Source: Marinilabilia sp046483585
GTDB lineage: Bacteria; Bacteroidota; Bacteroidia; Bacteroidales; Marinilabiliaceae
DNA: 21,080 nt
NCBI GenBank assembly: GCA_046483585.1
Contig: JAWOCV010000157.1
Span: forward strand, 1 to 21,080
Direction: 5' to 3'
Below are positions 1 through 7,674 of the stretch, piece by piece (positions within the stretch are counted from its first letter, which is position 1; every line of letters begins with the position of its first letter). The position numbers and the translations under genes are program-made. The notes below the pieces were generated by a model. It was not told the origin of the DNA, did no database searches, and worked only from the letters and a program-made list of their open reading frames with translations.

Positions 1-490
1 TATGACGCTTGTAATGCCCCGCGAATATGATCAGATGAGCTGGCATGGGCGGGGTCCGCAGGAATCATATCAGGACCGTAAGACCAGTGCTTTTGTTGAT
101 GTTTATTCCGGCAGTGTGGCCGATCAGTATTTGGCTTACCTGCGTCCTCAGGAAAATGGGAATAAAACTGATGTGCGCTGGTTGACCATCATCAATAGTG
201 AAGGTGAGGGGCTGAGATTTGAAGGTGAACAAATGCTTGAAGTCTCGGCACATCATAACCTGACGGAAGATTTTGAATCTCCCTTTGACAAGGAAGGACA
301 AAAGCTTGAGGTCCCCGGCAAACAACGACACACGACGGATGTAAAACCACGTGACCTTACTTCGGTTGACATTGATCTGATGCAAATGGGTATTGGCGGT
401 GATAACAGCTGGGGAGCAAAGCCTCATGACCAGTATCGGTTGTCGGAATCGGAATATACTTACAGATTTTTAATGAAACCGGTGAATTGA
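1..490 (+). CDS. Beta-galactosidase (GH2), C-terminal fragment
   Basis: This is the 3' end of a gene that begins left of the window; about 162 codons are visible and the stop is TGA at 488-490. It matches the last domain of LacZ-type beta-galactosidases (Bgal_small_N, domain 5), which shapes the active site of these hydrolases of beta-galactosides. Visible family signatures are WHGRGPQESYQDRKTSAF near the left edge, RPQENGNKTDVRW, a VSAHHNL segment, and MGIGGDNSWGAKPHDQYRL near the end, which corresponds to the substrate-proximal loop containing the conserved Trp. The catalytic glutamates lie in the missing upstream part, so activity cannot be judged. The signal peptide, if any, is also outside the window. 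No stop codon or frameshift interrupts the visible part. Confidence in the family is high; the exact substrate is not determinable. Confidence 0.93.
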   Translation, partial: MTLVMPREYDQMSWHGRGPQESYQDRKTSAFVDVYSGSVADQYLAYLRPQENGNKTDVRWLTIINSEGEGLRFEGEQMLEVSAHHNLTEDFESPFDKEGQKLEVPGKQRHTTDVKPRDLTSVDIDLMQMGIGGDNSWGAKPHDQYRLSESEYTYRFLMKPVN

Positions 491-641
491 AAATTCAACC
501 AGAGTCGCCAACAATGGGGTTTGGGTATCAATTCAGCAGGATCAGGAAACATTATTTTCCCAAGTTTTAAAGCATTCTGTGTTTTTTATTTACCTTGCAA
601 TAGATTTTGAAGCAAAAAACATCAAAATCCGGCCGTTTTTC

Positions 642-663
642 AGACCGACAGGAAGGTCTTTTT
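642..663 (+). terminator. Weak hairpin with T-run after the beta-galactosidase gene
   Basis: AGACC (642-646) can pair with GGTCT (655-659) across an 8-nt loop, followed directly by a T-run (659-663). The stem is only 5 bp and sits about 150 bp after the stop at 490, so it is a weak candidate intrinsic terminator. The rest of the 258-bp gap (491-748) holds no gene that I can see. Confidence 0.25.
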
Positions 664-748
664 CCCTGTTTGTTGGTCAGATTATTCGGAATGACTGTTT
701 GTGAGAAGTGATTAACCAATAAATGATCCGCACCAAAAGTTATCATTT

Positions 749-1810
749 ATGGACCACAAGGAAAGAGTGTTCAAAGCTTTGGACCATGAAGAGCCCGATC
801 GCGTCCCCGTTTTTTACTGGGCTGTTCCGGAGTTTACAGAAAAGATGATCTCACAACTGGGGCTTACCGGTAGAGATCAGCTTCTTGAACAACTTGATAT
901 TGATTTCCGGTGGGTGGAACCTGCATACATTGGACCATCGCTGATCGATTACAACAAGGGGTGGAAAAAGGACATCTGGGGGGTTGAATATCAATTGGCC
1001 GGGCATGGCGATCTTCGTTACTGGGAAGCTGTTAAATTTCCTCTTCAGGGTTTTGATGATATTTCTTCTCTCGAAGATTATCCCTGGCCTACAACGGACA
1101 TGTTTGATTTTAATTCATTGGCCGAACAGTGTGACAAATATCAAAATTATGCGATTATGACAGCCCCGGGGTTTTCCTCTCCAGGGCTTTTTCGTATTAT
1201 TCAGCGTTTGGTGGGGCGTGATGCGTTTCTGGAAGTGATGATGTATAATCCACGTTTTTTCAGGGTTTTGGTGAATAAAGTCACAGAGTTTTATGTGGAT
1301 TTTATTGAAAAATTCTTCTCAGTCACAGGCAATAAGGTTGATTTTATAAGAATTGCGGATGATTTCGGAGCTGAAAATGGTCTCATCATCAGCAATGATA
1401 CCTGGAATAATTATTGCCGGCCGGCCATTGAAAAGTTTGTTGAATTGCCCCGAAAACTGGGGGTGAGGGTCTATATGCACAGTTGTGGTTCCGTTCGCAA
1501 ACTTGTTCCTTCGTTCATTTCATTGGGTGCAGATGTTTTGGATCCTGTACAAACCCGGGCTGTCGGCATGTCAGCCGATGGTCTGAAAAAAGATTTTGGT
1601 CCGATGATCACTTTCTCGGGGGGCCTTGACGAAGATCTTCTCCTGCGAAAAGGAACCCCCCACAGGGTAAAAGAAGGGGTCCGGGAGCTTCTGAGCATCA
1701 TGGCTCCCGGCGGAGGATTTATTCTGGGGCCTTCTCACAAACTTAAAGTTGAAACACCGGTTGAAAACGTTTTGGCTATGTACGAGGCTGTTAGAGAATT
1801 TCGCCGTTAA
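749..1810 (+). CDS. URO-D/methyltransferase-fold protein (uroporphyrinogen decarboxylase family)
   Basis: A 353-residue protein with the full length and TIM-barrel pattern of the URO-D superfamily, which includes HemE and the cobalamin-dependent methyltransferases MtaA/MtbA. It opens with an ERVFKALDHEEPDRVPV segment typical of the methyltransferase-like branch. The HemE signature with the RQAGR motif is absent, so it is unlikely to make coproporphyrinogen. H244 and C246 in MHSCGSV match the His-X-Cys zinc ligands of MtaA-type enzymes. The third ligand, a Cys in MtaA, falls near ILGPSHKLKVETPVEN, where S329/H330 stand instead. LDPVQ (264-268) and SGGLD (290-294) are further family landmarks. 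No corrinoid protein or partner methyltransferase lies in the window, so the substrate is unknown. The gene stands alone on the plus strand and converges on the HD gene with a 22-bp gap. Confidence 0.85.
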   Translation: MDHKERVFKALDHEEPDRVPVFYWAVPEFTEKMISQLGLTGRDQLLEQLDIDFRWVEPAYIGPSLIDYNKGWKKDIWGVEYQLAGHGDLRYWEAVKFPLQGFDDISSLEDYPWPTTDMFDFNSLAEQCDKYQNYAIMTAPGFSSPGLFRIIQRLVGRDAFLEVMMYNPRFFRVLVNKVTEFYVDFIEKFFSVTGNKVDFIRIADDFGAENGLIISNDTWNNYCRPAIEKFVELPRKLGVRVYMHSCGSVRKLVPSFISLGADVLDPVQTRAVGMSADGLKKDFGPMITFSGGLDEDLLLRKGTPHRVKEGVRELLSIMAPGGGFILGPSHKLKVETPVENVLAMYEAVREFRR

Positions 1811-1832
1811 TTTCTTAAATACTCAGATGCCA

Positions 1833-2414
1833 TTACTGGCCCTGTCCGTCCAATCCTAGTTCGGGAGCTATTTGCTGCATGGCGGTAATGGTTTCGGCAA
1901 TCAAATCGCGAAGTTCAATGCCGAGCATCTCGGCACCGTTCTGGATTATGCTGCGATCCACACCGGCCGCAAAGCGTTTGTCTTTCCATTTTTTCATCAC
2001 AGATTTTACTTTTAGCTCATGGATGTTCTTGTCGGGTCTTACCAAAACGGAAGTAACCACCAGGCCGGTAAGCTCGTCCGTGGCATAAAGCACTTTTTCC
2101 ATGATATGCTCAGGCTTCACGTCACTGCAAATGCCCCATCCGTGGCTGACAACTGCTCTTATGTAAGTTTCAGGCCATCCTTCTTCTTCCATGATTTTAC
2201 GGGTCATGTTGCAATGCTGATCGGGATATTTCTCGTAATCCAGATCGTGGATCAGACCGATGATGCCCCATTTTTCGGGGTCTTCACCATATTTTGAGGC
2301 GAAGTGTCTGAGGACACTTTCCACTGCCAAAGCATGTTTAAAAAGACTATCGCTTTCATTGTATTGTTTAAACAGTTTTAAAGCATCTTCTCTGGTTGGT
2401 TCCATGGTTTTCAT
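1833..2414 (-). CDS. HD-domain phosphohydrolase-like protein
   Basis: A 193-residue protein with a complete HD metal-binding signature: H27 (FKHALAVE), H56-D57 (GLIHDLDYEKYPDQH), H91 (VVSHGWG) and D113 (YATDEL). The family hydrolyses phosphate esters, often of nucleotides, using divalent metals; the specific substrate cannot be inferred. No signal peptide or membrane segment is visible, so it is probably cytosolic. The start ATG (2412-2414) shares one base with the TAA stop of the upstream aminotransferase-like gene (TAATG), so the two are probably translationally coupled and co-transcribed. An alternative start at Met4 is possible. The C-terminal ~60 residues are helical-looking and end in a polar tail. 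Family assignment is firm; function is open. Confidence 0.85.
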   Translation of the reverse strand: MKTMEPTREDALKLFKQYNESDSLFKHALAVESVLRHFASKYGEDPEKWGIIGLIHDLDYEKYPDQHCNMTRKIMEEEGWPETYIRAVVSHGWGICSDVKPEHIMEKVLYATDELTGLVVTSVLVRPDKNIHELKVKSVMKKWKDKRFAAGVDRSIIQNGAEMLGIELRDLIAETITAMQQIAPELGLDGQGQ

Positions 2415-3181
2415 TATTTTTTGTGATCCGTAATATATGTTTGTATCATTTCATTAAAATCGCCCATTAAAGCTTCGGTTAATGGATGTGAGGCTTGCAA
2501 TTTAATATTTTCCACCCGGTTTACAGGCAAAATACGGGGTGAAGTTCCTGTTATGAAACAAGCATCCATATTTTCCAGATCCCGGGAAGCCTTTATAGAT
2601 CTATATTCAACCGGGATTTTCATTTTTTCGGCAAGAAAAATCGTTTTTTTTTGGACCACGCCGGGAAGCACTTTTTTGTCGGGCGCTGTGATGAGCGCAT
2701 CATCATGAATGAAAAATACGTTGCTTCGGCTGCCTTCAGTGATCTCCCCATCCCGATTGACCAGCAGGGCTTCGAACACATTCTCCTGTGAGATAAGTTC
2801 GTTGGCCCGGTTTCTCAGTTCCGGATTGGCAATTTTTGTTTCGGGGTTGATCCGTTCAGAATACATGAGCATACAGGCTACACCCTTGCGATACCAATCA
2901 GCCGGTGGATATTGGTGAGGAATGAACCTGGCCTCATAAGAGATGCTCTTCCGTTGTCCGTTTTCAAAATAAAAGGACAATCGAACGTTTCCATTGGCTA
3001 TCCCTGAAGAGGCAAGAAAAAGGTCCACATATTCCATCGCCTCAAAAAAATCCATATTGATGATAATCCCGGCTTTTCGGGCGCCTCTGAACAATCTTTC
3101 CAGATGATCTTCCAGGAAAAGTGCCACCCCCGATTCAACCCTGAAAACTTCGTACAGCTCTTTTAACTTTATATGTTCCAT
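2414..3181 (-). CDS. Class IV PLP-dependent aminotransferase/lyase
   Basis: A 255-residue protein of the fold-type IV PLP family (branched-chain aminotransferase, D-amino-acid aminotransferase, aminodeoxychorismate lyase). ITEGSRSNVFF (147-157) is the hallmark phosphate-binding/Glu segment, and LPGVVQKK plus ACFITGTSPRILPV follow in the expected order. The probable Schiff-base lysine is K116 (ETKIANPELR), placed by its K-x-x-N spacing; this is inference. The start at ATG 3181 is preferred over an in-frame upstream ATG at 3388. The extra 69 residues of the longer form look unlike the family, and a TATCTTTG promoter box (3199-3206) lies within them. Substrate is undetermined: it could be an aminodeoxychorismate lyase (folate) or a branched-chain aminotransferase, and no pabA/pabB neighbour is present. 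It is first in a two-gene operon with the HD protein. Confidence 0.87.
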   Translation of the reverse strand: MEHIKLKELYEVFRVESGVALFLEDHLERLFRGARKAGIIINMDFFEAMEYVDLFLASSGIANGNVRLSFYFENGQRKSISYEARFIPHQYPPADWYRKGVACMLMYSERINPETKIANPELRNRANELISQENVFEALLVNRDGEITEGSRSNVFFIHDDALITAPDKKVLPGVVQKKTIFLAEKMKIPVEYRSIKASRDLENMDACFITGTSPRILPVNRVENIKLQASHPLTEALMGDFNEMIQTYITDHKK

Positions 3182-3198
3182 GAATTTTGTTCTTGCTG

Positions 3199-3206
3199 CA
3201 AAGATA
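3199..3206 (-). promoter_or_regulatory. Candidate -7 promoter box for the aminotransferase-HD operon
   Basis: On the minus strand this reads TATCTTTG followed by C, a perfect match to the Bacteroidota -7 consensus TAnnTTTG. It lies 17 bp upstream of the ATG at 3181, implying a very short leader. I see no clear TTTG -33 element at the usual distance. The box also supports the 3181 start codon. Confidence 0.6.
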
Positions 3207-3862
3207 AGATAAGTCCGTTTTGAAAATATCAGTGATTTTTGGTAACCAGGCGGGGTGAATTTTTTTGACCGGGGTTCAGAGGGTGCAATGGCTTTACTTA
3301 ATGCATAAGAAACTTTTGGTTTTAAAAATATTAACAACAATGAGGCCTTTGCGATTGGATATGAAATTAGAAAGATTTTTCCCAACAAACCTGCTCTTTG
3401 AATTGTTATATGTTCGCTGGATACATGTGTTTTAAATGCTCATCCTTTTGAAACCTCCAGGGCTGTTGTAAAAAATTAGAGAAAATTTGCCTTAAAGATT
3501 ATTGGAATTTGGAATAAATTGTATGCTCCAGAAAATTAGTTTATTGAAATCTCTTTTTTACAGAAATTAAGAGGGTTACGGGGTGTTGCGTTCAGAAAAT
3601 TTTTAAAAATGCATTAACATTGTGTCATATTTAAAGTTTGTCCATAAACTAAGCAAAGTTTTTTTCTGGTTATGTGTCTGTTCAGAAAGTTCCATTTGGA
3701 AGGCATCGCTTTCGCGCAGCCTCAGCAACGCAAAACACAGCAAATGGCACTAAACAATAGATCGTTAGATTTTTAGATCTAAGATTTAAGATTATTCATA
3801 TATTGTTGATAACAAGTATTTTAATACAAACAACTTTAAAATATTAAACAACTGAATAACAA

Positions 3863-3886
3863 ATACTTGCAAAAGCTTAACGGACT
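3863..3886 (+). repeat. 24-bp conserved block, copy A (upstream of oadG)
   Basis: The block reads ATACTTGCAAAAG, then CTTAA, then CGGACT. It matches positions 11541-11564 at 22 of 24 positions; the two differences are C/T at 3876 and A/G at 3880. It lies 60 bp upstream of the oadG start. Sequence on either side does not align beyond a few bases, so the conserved unit is short. Read on the other strand it contains CTTTTGC, which resembles part of a -7 box but with the wrong spacing. It may be a regulator binding site, a promoter part, or a dispersed repeat. Confidence 0.6.
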
Positions 3887-3946
3887 ATTGACTAAAGATA
3901 CATACATTAAAATAAAATAATTCTCGGGCAAAAACGAAATTGTCAT

Positions 3947-4201
3947 ATGGCTGAAAGTTTTAACCAGGCATGGATCCTGCTGGGAGTAGGAATGATCACA
4001 GTTTTCACGGTTTTACTGTTGGTGGTTCTCATAGGGAATGCGGTAATAGCCTTTGTAAACCGGTATTTTCCCGAACCGCCCCAATTATCAGGGGCAAAGC
4101 CAGACAAAAAAAGTGAGGCTTCCAAAATGGCAGCCATTGTTGCTGCTGTAAAACGTGTTACCGGCGGGAAAGGAAATGTCGTTGAAATACACCGGAAATA
4201 A
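3947..4201 (+). CDS. oadG: Na+-translocating oxaloacetate decarboxylase gamma subunit
   Basis: A small 84-residue membrane protein. One hydrophobic helix spans about residues 9-36 (ILLGVGMITVFTVLLLVVLI). It is followed by a short proline-bearing linker and a soluble tail in which AAIVAAVKRVTGG matches the C-terminal signature of OadG-family subunits. In the known complex the gamma chain anchors the carboxyltransferase alpha subunit to the membrane beta subunit and helps bind a metal. The identity is strongly supported by its position: oadA follows after 23 bp and oadB after that. No Shine-Dalgarno sequence precedes the ATG, in line with the rest of the window. It is the first gene of the operon, so promoter elements should lie in 3182-3946. 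Confidence 0.88.
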   Translation: MAESFNQAWILLGVGMITVFTVLLLVVLIGNAVIAFVNRYFPEPPQLSGAKPDKKSEASKMAAIVAAVKRVTGGKGNVVEIHRK

Positions 4202-4224
4202 TCAAATGTAATCAGAATAACACC

Positions 4225-6096
4225 ATGGCAAAAAAAATAGGATTTTCACTTTTATACAGGGACATGTGGCAGTCATCAGGGAAATATGTGCCGCGTCGCG
4301 ATCAGTTAGAAAAGATTGCTCCCGCCATTGTTGAAATGGGGTGCTTCGACCGCATCGAGACCAACGGAGGCGGGTTTGAACAGATCAATCTTCTCTTTGG
4401 AGAAAATCCCAACGAGGCGGTCAGGGCATGGACCCAACCTTTTAACGATGCCGGTATTCAAACCCACATGCTTGAGAGGGCTCTCAACGGAATCCGCATG
4501 TCGCCCGTACCTGCTGATGTTCGTAAATTGATGTTTAAAGTTAAGAAGAGCCAGGGCACCGATATTGCCCGTTCATTTGACGGACTGAATGATCCAAGAA
4601 ACATTATAGATTCCATTAAATATGCCAAAGAAGGTGGTATGATATCGCAGGCAGCCATGAGCTTGACTTATTCTGAAGTTCATACCGTTGATTATTATGT
4701 CGATCTGGCCGATCAGTTGATCAAGGCAGATGCCGACGAGATATGTCTCAAAGACATGGCCGGTATTGCCCGGCCTGCCTGGCTTGGGAAGATCGTTAGA
4801 GGCATTCGGAAGAAACATAAAGACATACCCATAGAATATCACGGTCATTCAGGACCGGGTTTTTCAGTGGCGACGATTCTTGAAGTGGCCCGTGCCGGCG
4901 TTGACTATGTGGATGTGGCCATGGAACCCCTGTCCTGGGGGACAGGGCATCCTGATCTGCTCACCGTTCAGGCCATGTTAAAAGACGACGGATTTGATGT
5001 GCCGGACATTGATATGAAGGCCTATATGAAGGTCCGTAAAATGACACAGGAATTCATTGATGATTTTCTGGGGTATTACATCAACCCCAAAAACCGGTTG
5101 ATGAATTCACTGCTCATTGCTCCCGGTCTCCCGGGTGGTATGATGGGTAGCCTGATGGCGGATCTGGAACAAAATCTGGCCAGCATTAACAAATGGAAAA
5201 ACAAACACCACAAACCGGAACTCTCCCAGGATGAACTCCTCATAAAGCTTTTTGAGGAGGTGGAGTACATCTGGCCCAAACTCGGCTACCCGCCGCTGGT
5301 CACACCTTTTAGCCAGTATGTTAAAAATCTGGCGCTAATGAATGTCATCCAAATAGAAAAAGGCGGGAAACGCTGGAGTATGATAGCCGACAATATCTGG
5401 GATATGATTCTGGGCAAAAGTGGGCAGGTGCCTGGTAAACTTGCTCCTGAAATCATTGACATGGCTAAAAAAGAAGGCAGGGAATTCTTCACCGGTCATC
5501 CGCAGGATCCCTATCCCGATGCTTTGGATGGTTTTCGTGAGGAAATGGACAAAAATGGTTGGGATTACGGTGAAGATGACGAAGAATTGCTTGAGTTGGC
5601 CATGCATCCAGAACAATATCGCAATTACAAATCCGGAAAGGCCAAAGAAGATTTTGAGGCTGATCTAGCCGAAAAACGAGCTTCTCAAAAGGCTACACCC
5701 GATACTCCTTTGCCCACTGAAAGTGGGGAGTGCAAACCCTCCAAAATGCATATCAATGTGGACGGGGAGGATTTTGAAGTCTTTGTTTCTTATGACGGGA
5801 ATGAACAAGATGTTTCTTCTCCGGCGAACGTAAGTCAAAAGCAAACGGATGTCACACCTTCCAACGGACAGGTTATCACTTCTCCTCTGGAGGGAAAATT
5901 CTACTTCACCAAGGACTCCGGGGAGAAGCCTCTCAAAGTGGGAGATAAAGTGAAAGAAGGGGATGTCCTGGGCTATGTAGAAGCCATGAAAACATACAAC
6001 GCCGTGCGTTTTGAAAAAAGTGGTGTGGTCAGGAAGATCCTCAAGGAAAACGGCAGTGATGTGGAAGAGGACGATGAACTGGTCTTGCTGGGATGA
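4225..6096 (+). CDS. oadA: Oxaloacetate decarboxylase alpha chain (carboxyltransferase fused to biotin carrier)
   Basis: A 623-residue cytosolic enzyme that moves the carboxyl group of oxaloacetate onto biotin. Residues ~5-290 form the HMGL-like carboxyltransferase barrel: RDMWQS (12-17, a variant of RDxxQS), ETNGGGFE (45-52), RSFDGLNDPRN (116-126), K176 in LKDMAG, the metal-site H206/H208 in YHGHSG, and T240 in WGTGHP. Residues ~295-480 are the conserved PYC/OADA domain. An acidic, proline-containing linker (~485-550) leads to a biotinyl domain with EAMKTYN; K589 is the expected biotinylated lysine. The motif has Thr where most carriers have Met after the lysine. The closest relatives I recall are Bacteroides proteins annotated as pyruvate carboxylase subunit B or OadA. 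The adjacent oadG and oadB favour the sodium pump role, and no biotin carboxylase gene is nearby. Confidence 0.92.
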   Translation: MAKKIGFSLLYRDMWQSSGKYVPRRDQLEKIAPAIVEMGCFDRIETNGGGFEQINLLFGENPNEAVRAWTQPFNDAGIQTHMLERALNGIRMSPVPADVRKLMFKVKKSQGTDIARSFDGLNDPRNIIDSIKYAKEGGMISQAAMSLTYSEVHTVDYYVDLADQLIKADADEICLKDMAGIARPAWLGKIVRGIRKKHKDIPIEYHGHSGPGFSVATILEVARAGVDYVDVAMEPLSWGTGHPDLLTVQAMLKDDGFDVPDIDMKAYMKVRKMTQEFIDDFLGYYINPKNRLMNSLLIAPGLPGGMMGSLMADLEQNLASINKWKNKHHKPELSQDELLIKLFEEVEYIWPKLGYPPLVTPFSQYVKNLALMNVIQIEKGGKRWSMIADNIWDMILGKSGQVPGKLAPEIIDMAKKEGREFFTGHPQDPYPDALDGFREEMDKNGWDYGEDDEELLELAMHPEQYRNYKSGKAKEDFEADLAEKRASQKATPDTPLPTESGECKPSKMHINVDGEDFEVFVSYDGNEQDVSSPANVSQKQTDVTPSNGQVITSPLEGKFYFTKDSGEKPLKVGDKVKEGDVLGYVEAMKTYNAVRFEKSGVVRKILKENGSDVEEDDELVLLG

Positions 6097-6260
6097 ACAA
6101 TTGCTAATACTCCCGATAAAAAAGATTTGCCCCAGCTTTTTGGTTCGTTGTGATGAGAGAGATGTTGTGAGTTGTTGAATGCTGGAGGTTATGTTGCCGT
6201 TTTCATTTTATGCCAAGCCAATAAATTTTATTCACCATCCCCGACAACCATAGAAATTAA

Positions 6261-7472
6261 ATGGAAGTACTCAATCAATTATATGAAATGACGGCATTGG
6301 GACAAATAATTGAAAATCCCGGTGTCTTGTTAATGATTTTGATCGGTGCCGTTTTGCTTTATCTCGGTATTGTAAAAAAGTATGAACCGTTGTTGCTGGT
6401 TCCCATCGGTTTTGGGATTATCCTGGCCAATTTGCCCGGTTCAGGTATGGGCATTGTTCCGGCCGGAATGATTGAACTTCCGGAACACAGATATATGAAT
6501 CTGTTCGAAATAGCCAGCGAATACGGGATTATGAATTACATCTACTATTCCCTGATCAAGACCGGATTTCTGCCCCCCATCATTTTCATGGGCGTGGGAG
6601 CGCTGACCGATTTTGGTCCCATGCTTCGAAATCTGCGGTTGGCTTTTTTTGGGGCTGCCGCCCAGATCGGCATATTCGGGGTCTTTTTCGGTGCCATTGC
6701 CCTGGGGTTTACACCCAAAGAAGCCGGTTCACTGGGGATAATTGGGGGAGCTGACGGTCCTACCGCCATTTATACGACCATCTTTCTGGCACCTCACTTG
6801 CTTGGGCCCATCGCCATTGCCGCCTATTCATATATGGCCCTTGTGCCGGTAATTGTTCCTCTGGTGGCCAACCGGCTGATGAGCAAAAAAGACTTTCGAA
6901 TCAATATGAAACAGCAGGACAAGCTGTATCCGCCGAAATACACCATTAAGAACATAAGAGCGGTTAAGATCATTTTTCCGGTTGTTCTCGGCGTCGTTGT
7001 CGCCATATTGGTGCCTTCTTCTGTTCCCTTGCTGGGAATGTTGCTGTTTGGAAACCTGATCAAGGAGATCGGGAGCATTACCCAGCGATTGTCGGATGCT
7101 GCCACCGGCCCCATCATGAATACAGCCACCATTTTCCTGGGCCTTGCTGTAGGAGCTACCATGACAGCGGATGTGTTTCTTGATCTAAAGACACTGGGTA
7201 TCATAGTGGGAGGCTTTCTTGCTTTCGCCCTTTCCATCAGTGGTGGTATTCTGGCTGTTAAAACCTACAATCTGCTTTCCAAAAAGAAGATCAATCCGCT
7301 GATCGGAGCAACCGGGCTGAGTGCGGTGCCAATGGCATCCCGTGTGGCCAGTGAAGTAGGGCTGCGGTACGACAGCAGCAATCATTTGCTTCAGTATTGC
7401 ATGGCGTCCAATATATCCGGAGTCATCGGTTCGGCCGTTGCCGCGGGTGTGTTGATTTCCATTCTGGGATAA
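6261..7472 (+). CDS. oadB: Na+-translocating decarboxylase beta subunit
   Basis: A 403-residue polytopic membrane protein that decarboxylates carboxybiotin and pumps Na+ outward. Hydrophobic segments cover most of the chain. The family core is plain: GGADGPTAIYTT (162-173) contains D165, which corresponds to the essential Asp of the Klebsiella subunit. It is followed by AIAAYSYMALVPVI, then GLAVGATM (294-301), SAVPMASRVASEVG (354-367) and MASNISGVIGSAVAAG (381-396) with N384. The same family serves oxaloacetate, methylmalonyl-CoA and glutaconyl-CoA pumps; the HMGL-type alpha chain next door indicates oxaloacetate. It follows oadA after 164 bp, a longer gap than oadG-oadA. I see no clear hairpin or promoter box in that gap, so co-transcription is likely. 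Confidence 0.93.
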   Translation: MEVLNQLYEMTALGQIIENPGVLLMILIGAVLLYLGIVKKYEPLLLVPIGFGIILANLPGSGMGIVPAGMIELPEHRYMNLFEIASEYGIMNYIYYSLIKTGFLPPIIFMGVGALTDFGPMLRNLRLAFFGAAAQIGIFGVFFGAIALGFTPKEAGSLGIIGGADGPTAIYTTIFLAPHLLGPIAIAAYSYMALVPVIVPLVANRLMSKKDFRINMKQQDKLYPPKYTIKNIRAVKIIFPVVLGVVVAILVPSSVPLLGMLLFGNLIKEIGSITQRLSDAATGPIMNTATIFLGLAVGATMTADVFLDLKTLGIIVGGFLAFALSISGGILAVKTYNLLSKKKINPLIGATGLSAVPMASRVASEVGLRYDSSNHLLQYCMASNISGVIGSAVAAGVLISILG

Positions 7473-7581
7473 AATTTTGATTGTCACCGGGATATTCTAT
7501 CACTTTGTGGTTCTCCGTTATACGCCCTCCCGACAACTCTTTCAAAGCATTGATGGGGTACAAAAATCGAAAAGGTTTGAT

Positions 7582-7589
7582 TATCTTTG
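7582..7589 (+). promoter_or_regulatory. Candidate -7 promoter box upstream of ftsY
   Basis: TATCTTTG followed by C is a perfect TAnnTTTG Bacteroidota -7 box. Transcription would start near 7594-7597 and give a leader of roughly 160 nt before the ftsY ATG at 7756. No TTTG -33 element is found at the usual spacing. It would separate ftsY-rimO transcription from the oad operon. Confidence 0.6.
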
Positions 7590-7626
7590 CATTTTAAAAT
7601 TCAACCCTGAAGGGAAGGAAAATATA

Positions 7627-7674
7627 GTGCGTCTTTTTTTGAAATTATTTTCCGTATTCAATATAATGGTTTGA
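7627..7674 (+). CDS. Possible 15-codon leader ORF before ftsY
   Basis: A GTG at 7627 opens a short frame encoding about MRLFLKLFSVFNIMV and ending at TGA 7672-7674. It is preceded by a purine-rich AAGGGAAGGAAAA run at 7611-7623, one of the few places here where a Shine-Dalgarno-like stretch precedes a start. It lies 40 bp downstream of the -7 box at 7582-7589, inside the predicted ftsY leader. The peptide is hydrophobic and basic, like a short membrane segment. There is no homology support, and it may be chance. Confidence 0.2.
   Translation: MRLFLKLFSVFNIMV

Larger units (their letters stand above)
3182..3946. other. Long AT-rich intergenic region upstream of oadG
   Basis: This 765-bp stretch separates the divergent aminotransferase and oadG genes, and I see no credible protein-coding gene in it. 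It contains the minus-strand promoter box at 3199-3206, a GC-richer island around 3705-3750 in otherwise AT-rich DNA, and a perfect 10-bp palindrome TTAGATCTAA (3773-3782). It also has a near-repeat of GTTCAGAAA (3590 and 3680) and the 24-bp block shared with the phosphate-transporter upstream region (3863-3886). TTGCGTT (3586-3592) and AACGCAA (3727-3733) form a distant 7-bp inverted repeat that may be chance. No clear TAnnTTTG box faces oadG. Confidence 0.6.

Noticed and set aside
693..702. GACTGTTTGT, also present at 11561-11570, as a shared promoter element with a TTTG 20 bp upstream
   Set aside because: It has two mismatches to TAnnTTTG, and the second copy has no TTTG at a matching distance, so a 10-bp match is not persuasive.
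749..1810. HemE, uroporphyrinogen decarboxylase of haem synthesis
   Set aside because: The RQAGR substrate-binding signature is missing, and the His-X-Cys zinc motif points to the methyltransferase-like branch.
2414..3388. Longer form of the class IV PLP enzyme starting at 3388
   Set aside because: The extra 69 residues do not resemble the family N-terminus, and a perfect -7 box (3199-3206) lies inside the extension; the start at 3181 fits better.
3585..3733. TTGCGTT/AACGCAA as ends of a small mobile element
   Set aside because: The inverted match is 7 bp, no target-site duplication is visible, and the interior encodes nothing.
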